From IMG/VR virus record IMGVR_UViG_3300017788_000023, positions 1 through 62,476 of that record: a stretch of DNA of 62,476 bases; one strand, 5' to 3'. The notes under the pieces were generated by a model. That model saw only the letters and a list, made by a program, of their open reading frames with translations. It was not told the origin of the DNA and did no database searches. Made by a program: the position numbers and the translations under genes. This document shows positions 7,188-14,963 of the stretch, one piece after another. Source of the DNA: a virus. The first letter of the stretch is position 1; each line of letters begins with the position of its first letter.

Positions 7188-8851
7188 TAGTACCCCAGCA
7201 TGTATTCTACGTCAGCATATGGATTTCCATAACCATCTGTATACCAAATATTTCCATCTTCGTCTACAAATTTTTCTTCAATGTCAGAGATTCCATCTGA
7301 TATAAATCCAAAAGGTGCCATGTCTTGTTCGATTTGATTCTTCTGTTCTTCGTAGATTCTTTTACGAACATCGTTATCAGTCATTTCCTTAAAATAGGGT
7401 TGAACTGCCAACCACGCAAAAAGAACCAGACACATCACGAGGTCATCATTGTATCCGTCATCAGCTTCAAACGATTGATTTTTTTGAATAAACGTTGTCA
7501 ACTCACTAATAATTTCATAATCAGAAATCAAAAGTTTGTCGTCTTCAATTAATGTCTTTAGGTTAGAACAACCAACCTTCTTAGTAACCTTAGACATTTT
7601 TAAACCTAGCTGAGATTTAGTACCAGAAAATCCTTGACCTACGATTTGACCCGCTCTACCTCGCATGGCACACATTAGAATGTTAGGATACTCTAAGTCA
7701 TAGTGTAAAATGTTTGTTACCTGCTCACCAATATCATTGACTTCTGCTAAAATATATGCTCGGTTGTAATTGTTCGCAACTTGTTCTATAATATTTGGAA
7801 ACAAAATAGGTTTGATTTCGTTATTTCTATATTTGGAAACTACTTTCCAGGGAAGGGTTGTGATATCAAATACGACGAAAGCGGAGTAATCGTTGTTGGT
7901 TCCACGGGATACATCAACTGTTACAATATAGTCGTGGTCTTGCTTTACCTCTTCGTATACTTTAAGACCTTTACTGTTATCTTGTATAGGGTCTTCAAAG
8001 ACCATAGACCTTAACTTAGAAGCAGAGATAAGAGTATCAACCGAACCTAAGAACTCACATTCAAACTCTTGCGTAAACTGCCTCTCTGAGGTGTTTCTAA
8101 TAGTCTCTTGCTTCCACTCTTCATCTCTACCAGGAACAGCACTCCAATGAACTTCAAGGGGCACGTAACCGTTTCTACCACGCTCTGCGTCATGCCATAG
8201 CTTGTAGAACATATTCATACCCTGTGGGGTAGAAATGATAATAACTTTCGTTGTCTTACCAGATGAGATAGTAGGATACACAGAGCTGAAAAACTGCTCT
8301 GCCATGTGGTTAGGAACGAACGCAAATTCGTCAAGGAAGATGATGTTAAAAGAGTTTCCTCGGACCGCTGATGATGATGTAGAAGCAGCGATGATCTTAG
8401 AACCGTTATCTAGTTCCAGTGAACCTTTGTTCCACGCTATGATACCTTGCTGCATCCACCTAGGAAGGTTTTCATAAGCAAGCTGTAAACGAGACAGAAG
8501 TTCTCTTGATGTTTCTGCTTTGTTTGCTAGAATAGCAATCTTGGTGTTGTCGTTAAAGACAGCATAATGAAGTAGATAAGAAATAACAGTTGTTGATTTA
8601 CCAGTTTGTCTAGGAAGCTTTGCGATATTAAATCTATTATTATGAAAATTATGGATTAATTTCTCCTGAAAGTCATACATCTCAAAAGGTATGAGACCTT
8701 CATCGAGTGAGATAATTTTCATATATGTTCTAGCAAAATACACTGGATCATCTTTACATTTGATGAACTCTTGTATTTCTTTTTTTGTAAAACTGATTGG
8801 TGTATTTGCTTTTTTTAAATTTGGATTACCAAGATAGACAGCATCAGACAT
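7187..8851 (-). CDS. gp17: Terminase large subunit gp17
   Basis: This is the DNA-packaging motor ATPase and headful nuclease. The 554-residue protein (T4: 610) has a Walker A motif RQTGKST at residues 81-87, Walker B IFLDE at 171-175 and a coupling-like STPQG near 208. The RNase H-like nuclease domain begins at YIVTVDVSRGTNNDYSA, with metal-binding Asp313, followed by LAEVNDIGEQV and an acidic GYNDDLVM motif near the C-terminus. It docks on the portal (gp20) and acts with gp16, which is encoded about 1.6 kb upstream. Unlike T4, four accessory genes separate gp16 from gp17. A GAGAGAAA ribosome-binding site precedes the ATG. Confidence 0.97.
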   Translation of the reverse strand: MSDAVYLGNPNLKKANTPISFTKKEIQEFIKCKDDPVYFARTYMKIISLDEGLIPFEMYDFQEKLIHNFHNNRFNIAKLPRQTGKSTTVISYLLHYAVFNDNTKIAILANKAETSRELLSRLQLAYENLPRWMQQGIIAWNKGSLELDNGSKIIAASTSSSAVRGNSFNIIFLDEFAFVPNHMAEQFFSSVYPTISSGKTTKVIIISTPQGMNMFYKLWHDAERGRNGYVPLEVHWSAVPGRDEEWKQETIRNTSERQFTQEFECEFLGSVDTLISASKLRSMVFEDPIQDNSKGLKVYEEVKQDHDYIVTVDVSRGTNNDYSAFVVFDITTLPWKVVSKYRNNEIKPILFPNIIEQVANNYNRAYILAEVNDIGEQVTNILHYDLEYPNILMCAMRGRAGQIVGQGFSGTKSQLGLKMSKVTKKVGCSNLKTLIEDDKLLISDYEIISELTTFIQKNQSFEADDGYNDDLVMCLVLFAWLAVQPYFKEMTDNDVRKRIYEEQKNQIEQDMAPFGFISDGISDIEEKFVDEDGNIWYTDGYGNPYADVEYMLGY

Positions 8852-8858
8852 AACAATA

Positions 8859-9077
8859 TTAATTTTTTCTCTCCCAAGTATTTAGATTTTCTAATCTTTT
8901 CTTCCATGTGTCACCTTTTGTTTCGCCCCACATAGGATTGATACATTCATTTTTTTCTATAGTATTACACACTAAACCAGCAAGATCTAATTCGTTGCCT
9001 TTGTTTCCTGTACCAGTCCAGTAATGCTGTCCACCGATCCAACATGCGCCACATTTAGGGCAGGTTTTAGTATCCAT
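8859..9077 (-). CDS. Small cysteine-rich zinc-binding protein, function unknown
   Basis: This 72-residue protein begins MDTKTCPKCGACWIGGQHYW. The CPKCG pair, together with later Cys (LVCNT, NECINP) and His residues, suggests one bound zinc ion. It lies 7 nt upstream of gp17 and 1 nt downstream of the methyltransferase-like gene, in one tight transcription unit. I recognise similar short proteins near terminase genes in cyanomyoviruses but know of no assigned role. Confidence 0.75.
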   Translation of the reverse strand: MDTKTCPKCGACWIGGQHYWTGTGNKGNELDLAGLVCNTIEKNECINPMWGETKGDTWKKRLENLNTWERKN

Positions 9078-9078
9078 T

Positions 9079-9786
9079 TTAAACTTCCTCTCCTAGAACG
9101 TCTACGTGGTGTTTATCGTCTGAAAATATTTTAGACCAAAACATCATACAAAATAAACCAATCAACTCTTTGTCAAGATCAGGTAATTTATCTAAACAAA
9201 AAAGTTTTTTAATCCATTTATAAGATTGGTAATTTGTCAAATCAGTATTACCGCTAGAATTTTTATAGTACATAATTAATTTTTCTAAAGGCCAAAACCA
9301 AAGTAAATCACATTCAATATTATGTTTAATTTTTCTTACACTTTCTAAAATATTTTCATAAGATTCCATTTCATAATGATCTAAAAGCAAAACATCGCAT
9401 TTGGATTTATACTTAGAAGCATCGGTAATAATAATTTCAACTCTAGGATCTTTTAAAAATGGAGATTCTATTATTTTATGATAATTTAAAACACTTTCAT
9501 TTTTTTCTATAATAGTTAATTTAGTAACTTCTGGTTTTGTTAAAATCCAATTCTCTCTAACACCAAATCCCATACCAGTGACAATGACATGTCCTCTAGC
9601 AAAATAATAATGAGAAAATAATTCATAAGCTTCAGCATGAGAGTTCATGTTATAATACATAAACTGTTGCCCATCGATTTTTAAATAGTATTGAATATTA
9701 TCTTCTGTTTCTATTTCTGCATTACCATACTTGCCAGGGACAAGTATTGGACTGGTATAATTAAAATGTTCAAGTAACGATATCAT
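9079..9786 (-). CDS. Rossmann-fold methyltransferase/spermidine synthase-like protein
   Basis: This 235-residue protein has a class I SAM-dependent methyltransferase core. Motif I is GHVIVTGMGFGV (about residues 65-76), followed at the expected distance by an acidic end of beta2 in LTIIEKNESV (Glu94), then DPRVEIIITDASKY (motif III-like) and CDVLLLDHYE (motif IV-like). The overall spacing resembles spermidine-synthase-like proteins. The substrate cannot be told from sequence. The C-terminal half is Lys/Phe-rich and AT-rich. It is placed among packaging genes, and a sigma70-like promoter candidate precedes it at 9798-9825. The fold is fairly safe, while catalytic activity is inferred. Confidence 0.7.
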   Translation of the reverse strand: MISLLEHFNYTSPILVPGKYGNAEIETEDNIQYYLKIDGQQFMYYNMNSHAEAYELFSHYYFARGHVIVTGMGFGVRENWILTKPEVTKLTIIEKNESVLNYHKIIESPFLKDPRVEIIITDASKYKSKCDVLLLDHYEMESYENILESVRKIKHNIECDLLWFWPLEKLIMYYKNSSGNTDLTNYQSYKWIKKLFCLDKLPDLDKELIGLFCMMFWSKIFSDDKHHVDVLGEEV

Positions 9787-9797
9787 TTTTAAACAGT

Positions 9798-9825
9798 ATT
9801 ATATAGGAAAAAAAATGTTTGTCGA
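9798..9825 (-). promoter_or_regulatory. Candidate sigma70-type promoter before the methyltransferase-like gene
   Basis: The minus strand has TCGACA as -35 and TATAAT (perfect) as -10, separated by 16 bp, with the -10 ending 11 nt before the ATG at 9786. This differs from the late-promoter type used elsewhere in the window, and could allow earlier or host-polymerase-driven expression. With the start point so close to the ATG the leader would be very short. Confidence 0.45.
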
Positions 9826-9847
9826 GTAACAATTAAAACATTTAATG

Positions 9848-10147
9848 TCAGCAATTCCACGCACGAAGCGATTTAGATAGACGGTCTTCCCCAGTATTAT
9901 TGCTATCTTTTTGTCTCTTACGCATTCCTTTCATTCTAGCACAAAAGCTCTTCCTGCGGGGATTTCCAACCTTTTTTGAAGGTGCCTTAAGGTCGCTTCC
10001 AGGATTCTCACGCTCGTAAGATTTTCTTCCCTTTTCATTTAAACCACCTTCGGAATTTTTACCCGATTTTTTAGTCCAAGCAGCCCCCTCTTCTAAAGAA
10101 GTTTCGTATGCTTTTAGCTGCTCTCGTAACTCGGTAAATGTTTTCAC
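9848..10147 (-). CDS. DUF6321-like basic protein
   Basis: This 99-residue basic protein contains AAWTKKSGKNSEGGLNEKGR, then SYERENPGSDLKAP, GNPRRKSFCARMKGMRKRQK and a C-terminal DRLSKSLRAWNC. I recognise this block order from a small family (DUF6321) found in phages and archaea. Its biochemical role is not known; the charge suggests nucleic acid binding. The start codon is GTG at 10147, in a GTGA overlap with the stop of the upstream gene, so translation is coupled. Confidence 0.8.
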   Translation of the reverse strand: MKTFTELREQLKAYETSLEEGAAWTKKSGKNSEGGLNEKGRKSYERENPGSDLKAPSKKVGNPRRKSFCARMKGMRKRQKDSNNTGEDRLSKSLRAWNC

Positions 10148-10419
10148 GATTGATATGAAACCGCCACTGCTCTTATGTCATTATTTGCAGCATAGATTTT
10201 TTGAGTAGGCAATTTTCTGATAACTAATGATTGACCAGGAGCTACACTAAAACTTGCTACTGTTGTTGGCGATGCTGCCCCGTCGGTAATTGTTACTAGA
10301 TGAGTTGTGTTACTTTGAGCATCGTGAATTAAACGAACTTCAGTAGCATCTCCAATTGTTGAAGCACCGCCAGCAGTTGTTGCTAGGGCACTTTCGGTTC
10401 CTAAAATTTTGAGTCTCAT
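10144..10419 (-). CDS. Small beta-rich protein, probably structural
   Basis: The 91-residue protein starts MRLKILGTESALATTAGGAS and continues as alternating short strands (TEVRLIHDAQSNTTHLVTI, QSLVIRKLPTQKIYA, DIRAVAVSYQS). The composition suggests a compact beta-sandwich, and similar proteins occur in the same place in cyanomyoviruses. It follows its own late promoter (10441-10448), which suggests a virion role, although no function is established. Confidence 0.7.
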   Translation of the reverse strand: MRLKILGTESALATTAGGASTIGDATEVRLIHDAQSNTTHLVTITDGAASPTTVASFSVAPGQSLVIRKLPTQKIYAANNDIRAVAVSYQS

Positions 10420-10440
10420 ACGATGTACCTTTTATTTTTA

Positions 10441-10448
10441 TATTTATT
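10441..10448 (-). promoter_or_regulatory. T4-type late promoter downstream of gp16
   Basis: The minus strand reads AATAAATA 22 nt before the ATG at 10419, overlapping the gp16 stop region. It probably drives the small beta protein, the DUF6321-like gene and those after it towards gp17. Confidence 0.6.
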
Positions 10449-10869
10449 CTTCTACTTTTCCACGCTTCAACATTTTTTGAAGATCTGCTGTAGTACCAAT
10501 AAACATAGTATTGTTAACTGTAGTGGGTCCTGCTTTTTTATCTTCCTTACCTAGACTTTTCATTTTGTGTTGAAGGTCTATAAGCTTATCAGTTATATCA
10601 GAAACTTGTTTGATAGCATTTACCGCAACTTCATATGCCCTGGGATGCCCTGACTCTTGTGCTACTTCAAGCGCCCCCTGGACCGCTTCCTGCCCCTGTG
10701 AGAGGAGACGATATAATTCGCCTCTGGTATACTCGTAGTCTTTTTCGGCGTCTTGTGAGACCTCCTGGGTGCCTTTGGTGATGGGAATCATTTGCGCCAT
10801 TTCTGTACTGTCCTCATCAATGGCAATATCCAAAATTTCTTCCATATTTTTATCGAATGATTTACTCAT
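10444..10869 (-). CDS. gp16: Terminase small subunit gp16
   Basis: This is the regulatory DNA-recognition subunit of the packaging motor. The 141-residue protein (T4: 164) has the central helical core DYEYTRGELYRLLSQGQEAV and GALEVAQESGHPRAYEVAVN, followed by KQVSDITDKLIDLQHKMK, which matches T4 gp16. The N- and C-terminal arms are short and charged. The ATG overlaps the gp15 stop by 4 nt, and the order gp13-14-15-16 is that of T4. Confidence 0.93.
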   Translation of the reverse strand: MSKSFDKNMEEILDIAIDEDSTEMAQMIPITKGTQEVSQDAEKDYEYTRGELYRLLSQGQEAVQGALEVAQESGHPRAYEVAVNAIKQVSDITDKLIDLQHKMKSLGKEDKKAGPTTVNNTMFIGTTADLQKMLKRGKVEE

Positions 10870-11663
10870 AGTAATGTAATACCTTCATTAAATCCAAAAT
10901 CATCATCTGCCAATAACAACGCATTATCAGCAGCGTTAATAACTCCATCATTATTTTGATCTGTTAATGCTTTTGCTTCAACGTCATAACGCAGAGCACG
11001 CTTATGCTGTTGAAAATCTCCAATGCTTTCAAAAACCGTTGCCTTGCGAATAATTTCTGCTTCGGTTACTGGACCATAAACATAACTTTTTACAGTAAAT
11101 TGTAAAGTATATACAATACTTCTACGAGTAAGTAGGTCATCTTCATATTCATCAGAATAAGAAATACCATTTAAAATAACTGGTAAATCTTTTTTCTCTC
11201 CCATTTCTGATATCATATTTACTGTAACCATAAATGCTGGTTGAAAAAATGGAAGAATCTGTTCTAAAATTTGTAGAGCATCATCTTGATTTTTTGAAAG
11301 AATACCTAGCTCAAAACCAATGTTATATGGGACGGGCATATATTGAACTTTAGTGCTCGTGCCATCATCTGCCTTTAAATATTTTTGAATAGGACTTGTT
11401 TTTCTTTGCGAGTCATAATTAATATCAGTAACCTCGAAAGAAATACGTGGCATAGAGATAGCAATTTTTCTATCAACATCTGGATTTTGCTCTAAACGTG
11501 CCAAAAATTTATCTTTAGGACCATATGCTAAAGCAACTTTCTCGCGCTCTAATTCGATACCTGTCTGTGGGTCTTTGCGAATAACTTGAATATTATTAAA
11601 CAGTGTGCCGAAAGCAGTTACCGTTTTTTTAATACAAGAGTGATAGTAGTGTGTGCCTAACAT
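10866..11663 (-). CDS. gp15: Tail sheath stabiliser / terminator gp15
   Basis: This protein caps the head-proximal end of the finished tail and joins it to the neck. Its 265 residues match the length of T4 gp15 (272). Typical segments are MLGTHYYHSCIKKTVTAFGT, the FNNIQVIR strand after it, and PVPYNIGFELGILSKNQDDAL, where members of the family have a conserved YDIPYxLxxxL-like stretch. Its ATG overlaps the stop of gp14 by 1 nt. An internal late-promoter match at 11748-11755 may give extra transcription. Confidence 0.93.
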   Translation of the reverse strand: MLGTHYYHSCIKKTVTAFGTLFNNIQVIRKDPQTGIELEREKVALAYGPKDKFLARLEQNPDVDRKIAISMPRISFEVTDINYDSQRKTSPIQKYLKADDGTSTKVQYMPVPYNIGFELGILSKNQDDALQILEQILPFFQPAFMVTVNMISEMGEKKDLPVILNGISYSDEYEDDLLTRRSIVYTLQFTVKSYVYGPVTEAEIIRKATVFESIGDFQQHKRALRYDVEAKALTDQNNDGVINAADNALLLADDDFGFNEGITLL

Positions 11664-12562
11664 CAGAAGCTACCTGTAATATTTCCAAATTCGCCAAACG
11701 GATTGCCTTCTTGGAAGTCAATAATATCATTGGCTTTGTCTTCATAATATTTATTCTGTGCATTATTATACTTAGTAATATCAAAGTCAATTGTTGAGAA
11801 ACTATCAACTTGCCAAATCGCTCCGCTATCATCTCCTTCTACTGCGGTATTAATTCTAAACTGACCCTTAACATCAGTGACTCGCAGTTTGCGTAAAGCG
11901 GCATTCCATTCAGCAACTTGAGCAGACACTGTTACTGGTGCCCCATCTACAGTATATGTTTGTTCTATTTTTTCTCCAACTATAAACGTACCTGTTCCAC
12001 CTGTCTTTAGATAAATTGGGAATACATTAGAATCTCTGCCATAGTCATCAAGTAGTGCATCGTTTGTTTCAAACTGAGCGTTACCAGCCTGCCATAGCTC
12101 AGCAGTCATTCGAAAAATATATTGATTACCCAACTGATAGAATGGTTCTTCGCGCTCAACAAATTTAATTTCGTAAAGGTTATTTGTTAATGGATAGTAA
12201 ATTAAATCTCCCTCGTTTGGTCTGGTTTGAACTGTGGTATCAATAAGTGGATCAACATAACTTAACCATCTACGTTTTGATATCGCAAATGTAATTTCAT
12301 CAGTAATTTTTAATCCAAACTTAGATAACATTTCTGATGGAGAACCAAATCCTTCCACATTAATCAAAAACATTTCAACGACAGCAAACTCTTCAAACCT
12401 CGACAGAATCAAGTCACTCATTGTTTTATCAATGATTTTTTTTCTTGGAATATATTTACAATCAGCACCAAACAGAAAAATCTGCTCGTCTACTAAATCT
12501 TGTACTAAATTCTGTTCTGTGTCTCTTCCGCCAAAGTCGGGAAAATAAGTACTAGTTGCCAT
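11663..12562 (-). CDS. gp14: Neck protein gp14
   Basis: Neck protein that with gp13 forms the ring between portal and tail. The 299-residue protein (T4: 256) starts MATSTYFPDFGGRDTEQNLV and contains LVDEQIFLFGADCKYIPRK, IKFVEREEPFYQLGNQYIFR and ITDEITFAISKRRW, characteristic of gp14. The region around residues 190-260 is an expansion relative to T4. Its stop overlaps the gp15 ATG and its ATG overlaps the gp13 stop, each by 1 nt, so the three neck genes are tightly coupled. Confidence 0.95.
   Translation of the reverse strand: MATSTYFPDFGGRDTEQNLVQDLVDEQIFLFGADCKYIPRKKIIDKTMSDLILSRFEEFAVVEMFLINVEGFGSPSEMLSKFGLKITDEITFAISKRRWLSYVDPLIDTTVQTRPNEGDLIYYPLTNNLYEIKFVEREEPFYQLGNQYIFRMTAELWQAGNAQFETNDALLDDYGRDSNVFPIYLKTGGTGTFIVGEKIEQTYTVDGAPVTVSAQVAEWNAALRKLRVTDVKGQFRINTAVEGDDSGAIWQVDSFSTIDFDITKYNNAQNKYYEDKANDIIDFQEGNPFGEFGNITGSF
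11748..11755 (-). promoter_or_regulatory. Possible internal late promoter before gp15
   Basis: The minus strand reads AATAAATA inside the 3' end of gp14, 85 nt before the gp15 ATG. The match is good, but in an AT-rich coding region it may be chance. Confidence 0.35.
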
Positions 12563-13404
12563 TATCCGATTGCATCAAGTGGTGGTAATTCGTAATCAGA
12601 AATCATTTTGCTTTCTAATTCTTCAATTTCTTTTACAGCATCTTCATAAATTTGGCGCCCGTTAAGTGATACGCCACCAGGAAGTTGAACGTTGTTAAAC
12701 TTGATAAGATTCTGCCCCCACTGGCGTTTAATTAAGGCAGTTGTATACTTTTTAAGAAAGCTGTCATTATATACTTCAGTCCAAGTTTGTGGATCCAATG
12801 CTCTGTAGCAATCGATAACAAGATATGAATCTTCGTGTATTCTATTTACATCTATATCAATGTATAATCTATCCTGTCTTTTATTGAATCGATACTCAAC
12901 AAGAGCACCAGTATTAATAACCATATCCAAGGTTTCAAAATACTGCTTAATCATATAGTAATTTGTCATATCAAAATTACCATAGGAAAATGTTCCACCT
13001 GATGAGATGGAAAATAAATCCATTAGGTAATACTGGTTAGATAATCCAAACAAACTGTTTCTCACAAAGTTTGAAGATACTCCAAATACTTTTTGAATTC
13101 CCATTACATGTTCTGGAATTTCAATAAAATTCTTTCTAGTTTCCCATACTGCTTCGTCTGGATTTGTAGTAATACTAGTTTCATCTGTAGATCGAAATCT
13201 AGTTACATCATTGGCAGTTAACTTATGCTTTAAATAAGTTCTTTCCATTCCATCAAAATGACGCTCATTGAAATACTGTAAAGCATCATCAACGCAATCA
13301 TCTAACTGAGATGTTGCTACGTTGATTTGGAGAATTGGTGCTCCTAATTTACGTAAACAAAAATCAATCAACTCTTGTCTAGTAGCTGGTCTTGATGCCG
13401 ACAT
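12562..13404 (-). CDS. gp13: Neck protein gp13
   Basis: Neck protein of 280 residues (T4: 309). The N-terminus SRPATRQELIDFCLRKLGAPIL and the following QLDDCVDDALQYFNERHFDG are the conserved gp13 opening, and DCYRALDPQTWTEVYNDSFL and KRQWGQNLIKFNNVQLPGG come further on. It is the first gene of the gp13-14-15-16 unit. Its control region is unusual: a terminator-like hairpin at 13416-13448 carries a perfect late promoter in its loop. A GCGGGTGAT ribosome-binding site precedes the ATG. Confidence 0.95.
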   Translation of the reverse strand: MSASRPATRQELIDFCLRKLGAPILQINVATSQLDDCVDDALQYFNERHFDGMERTYLKHKLTANDVTRFRSTDETSITTNPDEAVWETRKNFIEIPEHVMGIQKVFGVSSNFVRNSLFGLSNQYYLMDLFSISSGGTFSYGNFDMTNYYMIKQYFETLDMVINTGALVEYRFNKRQDRLYIDIDVNRIHEDSYLVIDCYRALDPQTWTEVYNDSFLKKYTTALIKRQWGQNLIKFNNVQLPGGVSLNGRQIYEDAVKEIEELESKMISDYELPPLDAIG

Positions 13405-13415
13405 GTATCACCCGC

Positions 13416-13448
13416 AAAAAATCCCTTCTTAAGTATTTATAAGAAGGG
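13416..13448 (-). terminator. Rho-independent terminator-like hairpin upstream of gp13
   Basis: A perfect 9-bp inverted repeat (CCCTTCTTA / TAAGAAGGG, 13423-13431 and 13440-13448) with an 8-nt loop is followed on the minus strand by ATTTTTTG. It is placed to stop transcripts coming from the coiled-coil gene and the oxygenase genes upstream. Its loop contains the late promoter TATAAATA. Confidence 0.65.
13434..13441 (-). promoter_or_regulatory. Perfect late promoter inside the hairpin, for gp13-gp16
   Basis: The minus strand reads TATAAATA, identical to the T4 consensus, 30 nt before the gp13 ATG. A transcript starting just downstream would begin in the second hairpin arm and could not refold the terminator. 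Confidence 0.75.
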
Positions 13449-13460
13449 AGTATAGGGATA

Positions 13461-13468
13461 TATTTATA
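13461..13468 (-). promoter_or_regulatory. Second perfect late promoter upstream of gp13
   Basis: The minus strand reads TATAAATA, 27 bp upstream of the first copy, just after the stop codon of the coiled-coil gene. Transcripts from here would contain the whole hairpin and so would be subject to termination. Confidence 0.6.
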
Positions 13469-13471
13469 TAC

Positions 13472-13669
13472 TTATTGTACTACTTCAGTTGGAGTAGTTT
13501 CTGCTGGTTCTTCTTCTGGAGGACTCAACAGTGCTATAGTTTCTAATCCACCTTGAAGTTTCAATTTATATTCTTTTGCTTTTGCTAGATTTGCTTCTAG
13601 TTCAGAAATTTGCTTTTCTGCTGCAGCAAGTTGTTCTTCAAAATTCTTTTTGAGTTGTTCAGTATCCAT
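13472..13669 (-). CDS. Small coiled-coil protein
   Basis: The 65-residue protein starts MDTEQLKKNFEEQLAAAEKQ and continues as a heptad-patterned helix to about residue 45 (ISELEANLAKAKEYKLKL). It ends in a Pro/Glu/Thr-rich tail (PPEEEPAETTPTEVVQ). It has its own late promoter at 13700-13707 and hairpin-type termination after it, so it can be made as a single-gene transcript. Comparable short coiled-coil proteins are common in cyanomyovirus structural regions; no function is assigned. Confidence 0.75.
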   Translation of the reverse strand: MDTEQLKKNFEEQLAAAEKQISELEANLAKAKEYKLKLQGGLETIALLSPPEEEPAETTPTEVVQ

Positions 13670-13698
13670 GTTTGTTTATGTAAAATGATGTGACTGAT

Positions 13699-14376
13699 TT
13701 ATTTATACACTTCCATAAAGTATACCATAGTATGTCTTATATCGGTTATCCACCTATGACTTATTGCCGAAGCATGATATACAGAACCATCATATAAAAT
13801 TAATCTATTAAATTTTGCTGGTAAAAATCCAATTTTATCATTGTCTTCAGAATTTACCCACCCGCCAAGTGTATAATGTAAACCATGTTTCCTAAAAATG
13901 ACTGTACCATCATAGTCTTCATATTCTTTATTAAGATATGATATAGCAGCTATTACATTATCTCCATCAACATGTGGAGCATAAAATGAATTTTTATGTT
14001 TATTATAATATTCTGGAGTTGTGTTAAATAAATTATTTGCTATATGAAACAATCTTTCTTGTGAGATATCAACTGGATTTAAGTTAAAGCATTTTAAAAC
14101 TATATCTTCTAAAATATTTGTAAAAAATGGTTTTTTGTAAAAAACAAAATGAGATCTACCATCATAGTAATCTATTCCATTGTTAGCGTTATCATACGCT
14201 CCAGGTAATTTTACAGTTGGTGTTTTTAAAGCTAACTCATATATTTTATCAGGATACATCCAAAAATCATCAATAACTAAGTAATCCCCCCACGAATCTC
14301 TATAAACTTCAACGTTAAAATTATTTACAGAAAAAATATCTAGATCTATTATTTCTGGTAGATTTAAATTATTCAT
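13699..14376 (-). CDS. 2OG-Fe(II) oxygenase-like protein (DUF6445-like)
   Basis: This 225-residue protein carries an Fe(II)-binding triad: His135 and Asp137 in FYAPHVDGDN, followed by the strand AAISYLN, and distal His201 in YDGSVYHAS, with Arg214 (TDIRHTMVYF) as the likely 2-oxoglutarate carboxylate ligand. The layout resembles DUF6445-type members of the 2-oxoglutarate dioxygenase superfamily. The reading frame is open up to a TTG at 14400, but the ATG at 14376 overlaps the upstream stop as ATGA, so I choose that start. It is the last of four consecutive oxygenase-like genes. The substrate is unknown; hydroxylation of a protein or small molecule is the family reaction. Confidence 0.75.
   Translation of the reverse strand: MNNLNLPEIIDLDIFSVNNFNVEVYRDSWGDYLVIDDFWMYPDKIYELALKTPTVKLPGAYDNANNGIDYYDGRSHFVFYKKPFFTNILEDIVLKCFNLNPVDISQERLFHIANNLFNTTPEYYNKHKNSFYAPHVDGDNVIAAISYLNKEYEDYDGTVIFRKHGLHYTLGGWVNSEDNDKIGFLPAKFNRLILYDGSVYHASAISHRWITDIRHTMVYFMEVYK
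13700..13707 (-). promoter_or_regulatory. Perfect T4-type late promoter for the coiled-coil gene
   Basis: The minus strand reads TATAAATA 31 nt before the ATG at 13669, overlapping the stop of the oxygenase gene upstream. Confidence 0.7.
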
Positions 14377-14963
14377 ACAAATCTTGGTCCGACAACCCAA
14401 CCAACTAAAGATTTTCTAAGACCACTTTTTATTTTTAATACTCTATGTTTTAATGAACTATCAAATACTGTAATAACACCACGTTCTTTTGGAACAGTTA
14501 GTAATTCATTACTTGATGATGTTAATATTTGAACAGTACCACCTTCATATTCATCTGGATCCGACAATTGTAATATAAAAGAAAGCTTTCTTGTCATGCC
14601 ATTTGGATCTGGGCTATCAGTATCGTTATGCCAATTATAAAATTCTCCTTCCGTATATGTTGTATATTGTATAGTATTATCTTGAAATGAAGCGATATTA
14701 TATTGAAAATTATCTTTATTTGCTATATCTACAAAATAGTAACACAGAGCACCTATCCAAGTTGTTGTTGGAATAAATTTAACTTTACTTTTTCTTATAT
14801 TTAAATTTACACGATTACCTACTGTTCCATAATCTAAAGTATCTTCATTTACATCATAAGATCGTGGTAATTCATTTTCTATAATATCTACCATTTCTTT
14901 TGGAAGTCCAGTACTTACCCAATACATGTCAAATTTTTCTGTTACTGAATTAAATCTAAGCAT
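14373..14963 (-). CDS. 2OG-Fe(II) oxygenase, prolyl 4-hydroxylase-like (PKHD type)
   Basis: The 196-residue protein has a clear double-stranded beta-helix hydroxylase pattern: YNWHNDTDSP with His112 and Asp114, LSFILQLSDPDEYEGG after it, VFDSSLKHRVLKI with His173, and GLRKSLVGWVVGP with Arg183 as 2-oxoglutarate ligand. This is the PiuC/PKHD-type arrangement that I have seen in many cyanophages. Neighbouring genes overlap (4 nt downstream, 8 nt upstream), indicating one operon. The substrate is unknown. Confidence 0.9.
   Translation of the reverse strand: MLRFNSVTEKFDMYWVSTGLPKEMVDIIENELPRSYDVNEDTLDYGTVGNRVNLNIRKSKVKFIPTTTWIGALCYYFVDIANKDNFQYNIASFQDNTIQYTTYTEGEFYNWHNDTDSPDPNGMTRKLSFILQLSDPDEYEGGTVQILTSSSNELLTVPKERGVITVFDSSLKHRVLKIKSGLRKSLVGWVVGPRFV

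Noticed and set aside
13699-14400. TTG start at 14400 for the first oxygenase-like gene
   Set aside because: The ATG at 14376 forms an ATGA overlap with the upstream stop, and the residues before it (MGCRTKIC) do not resemble the family start.
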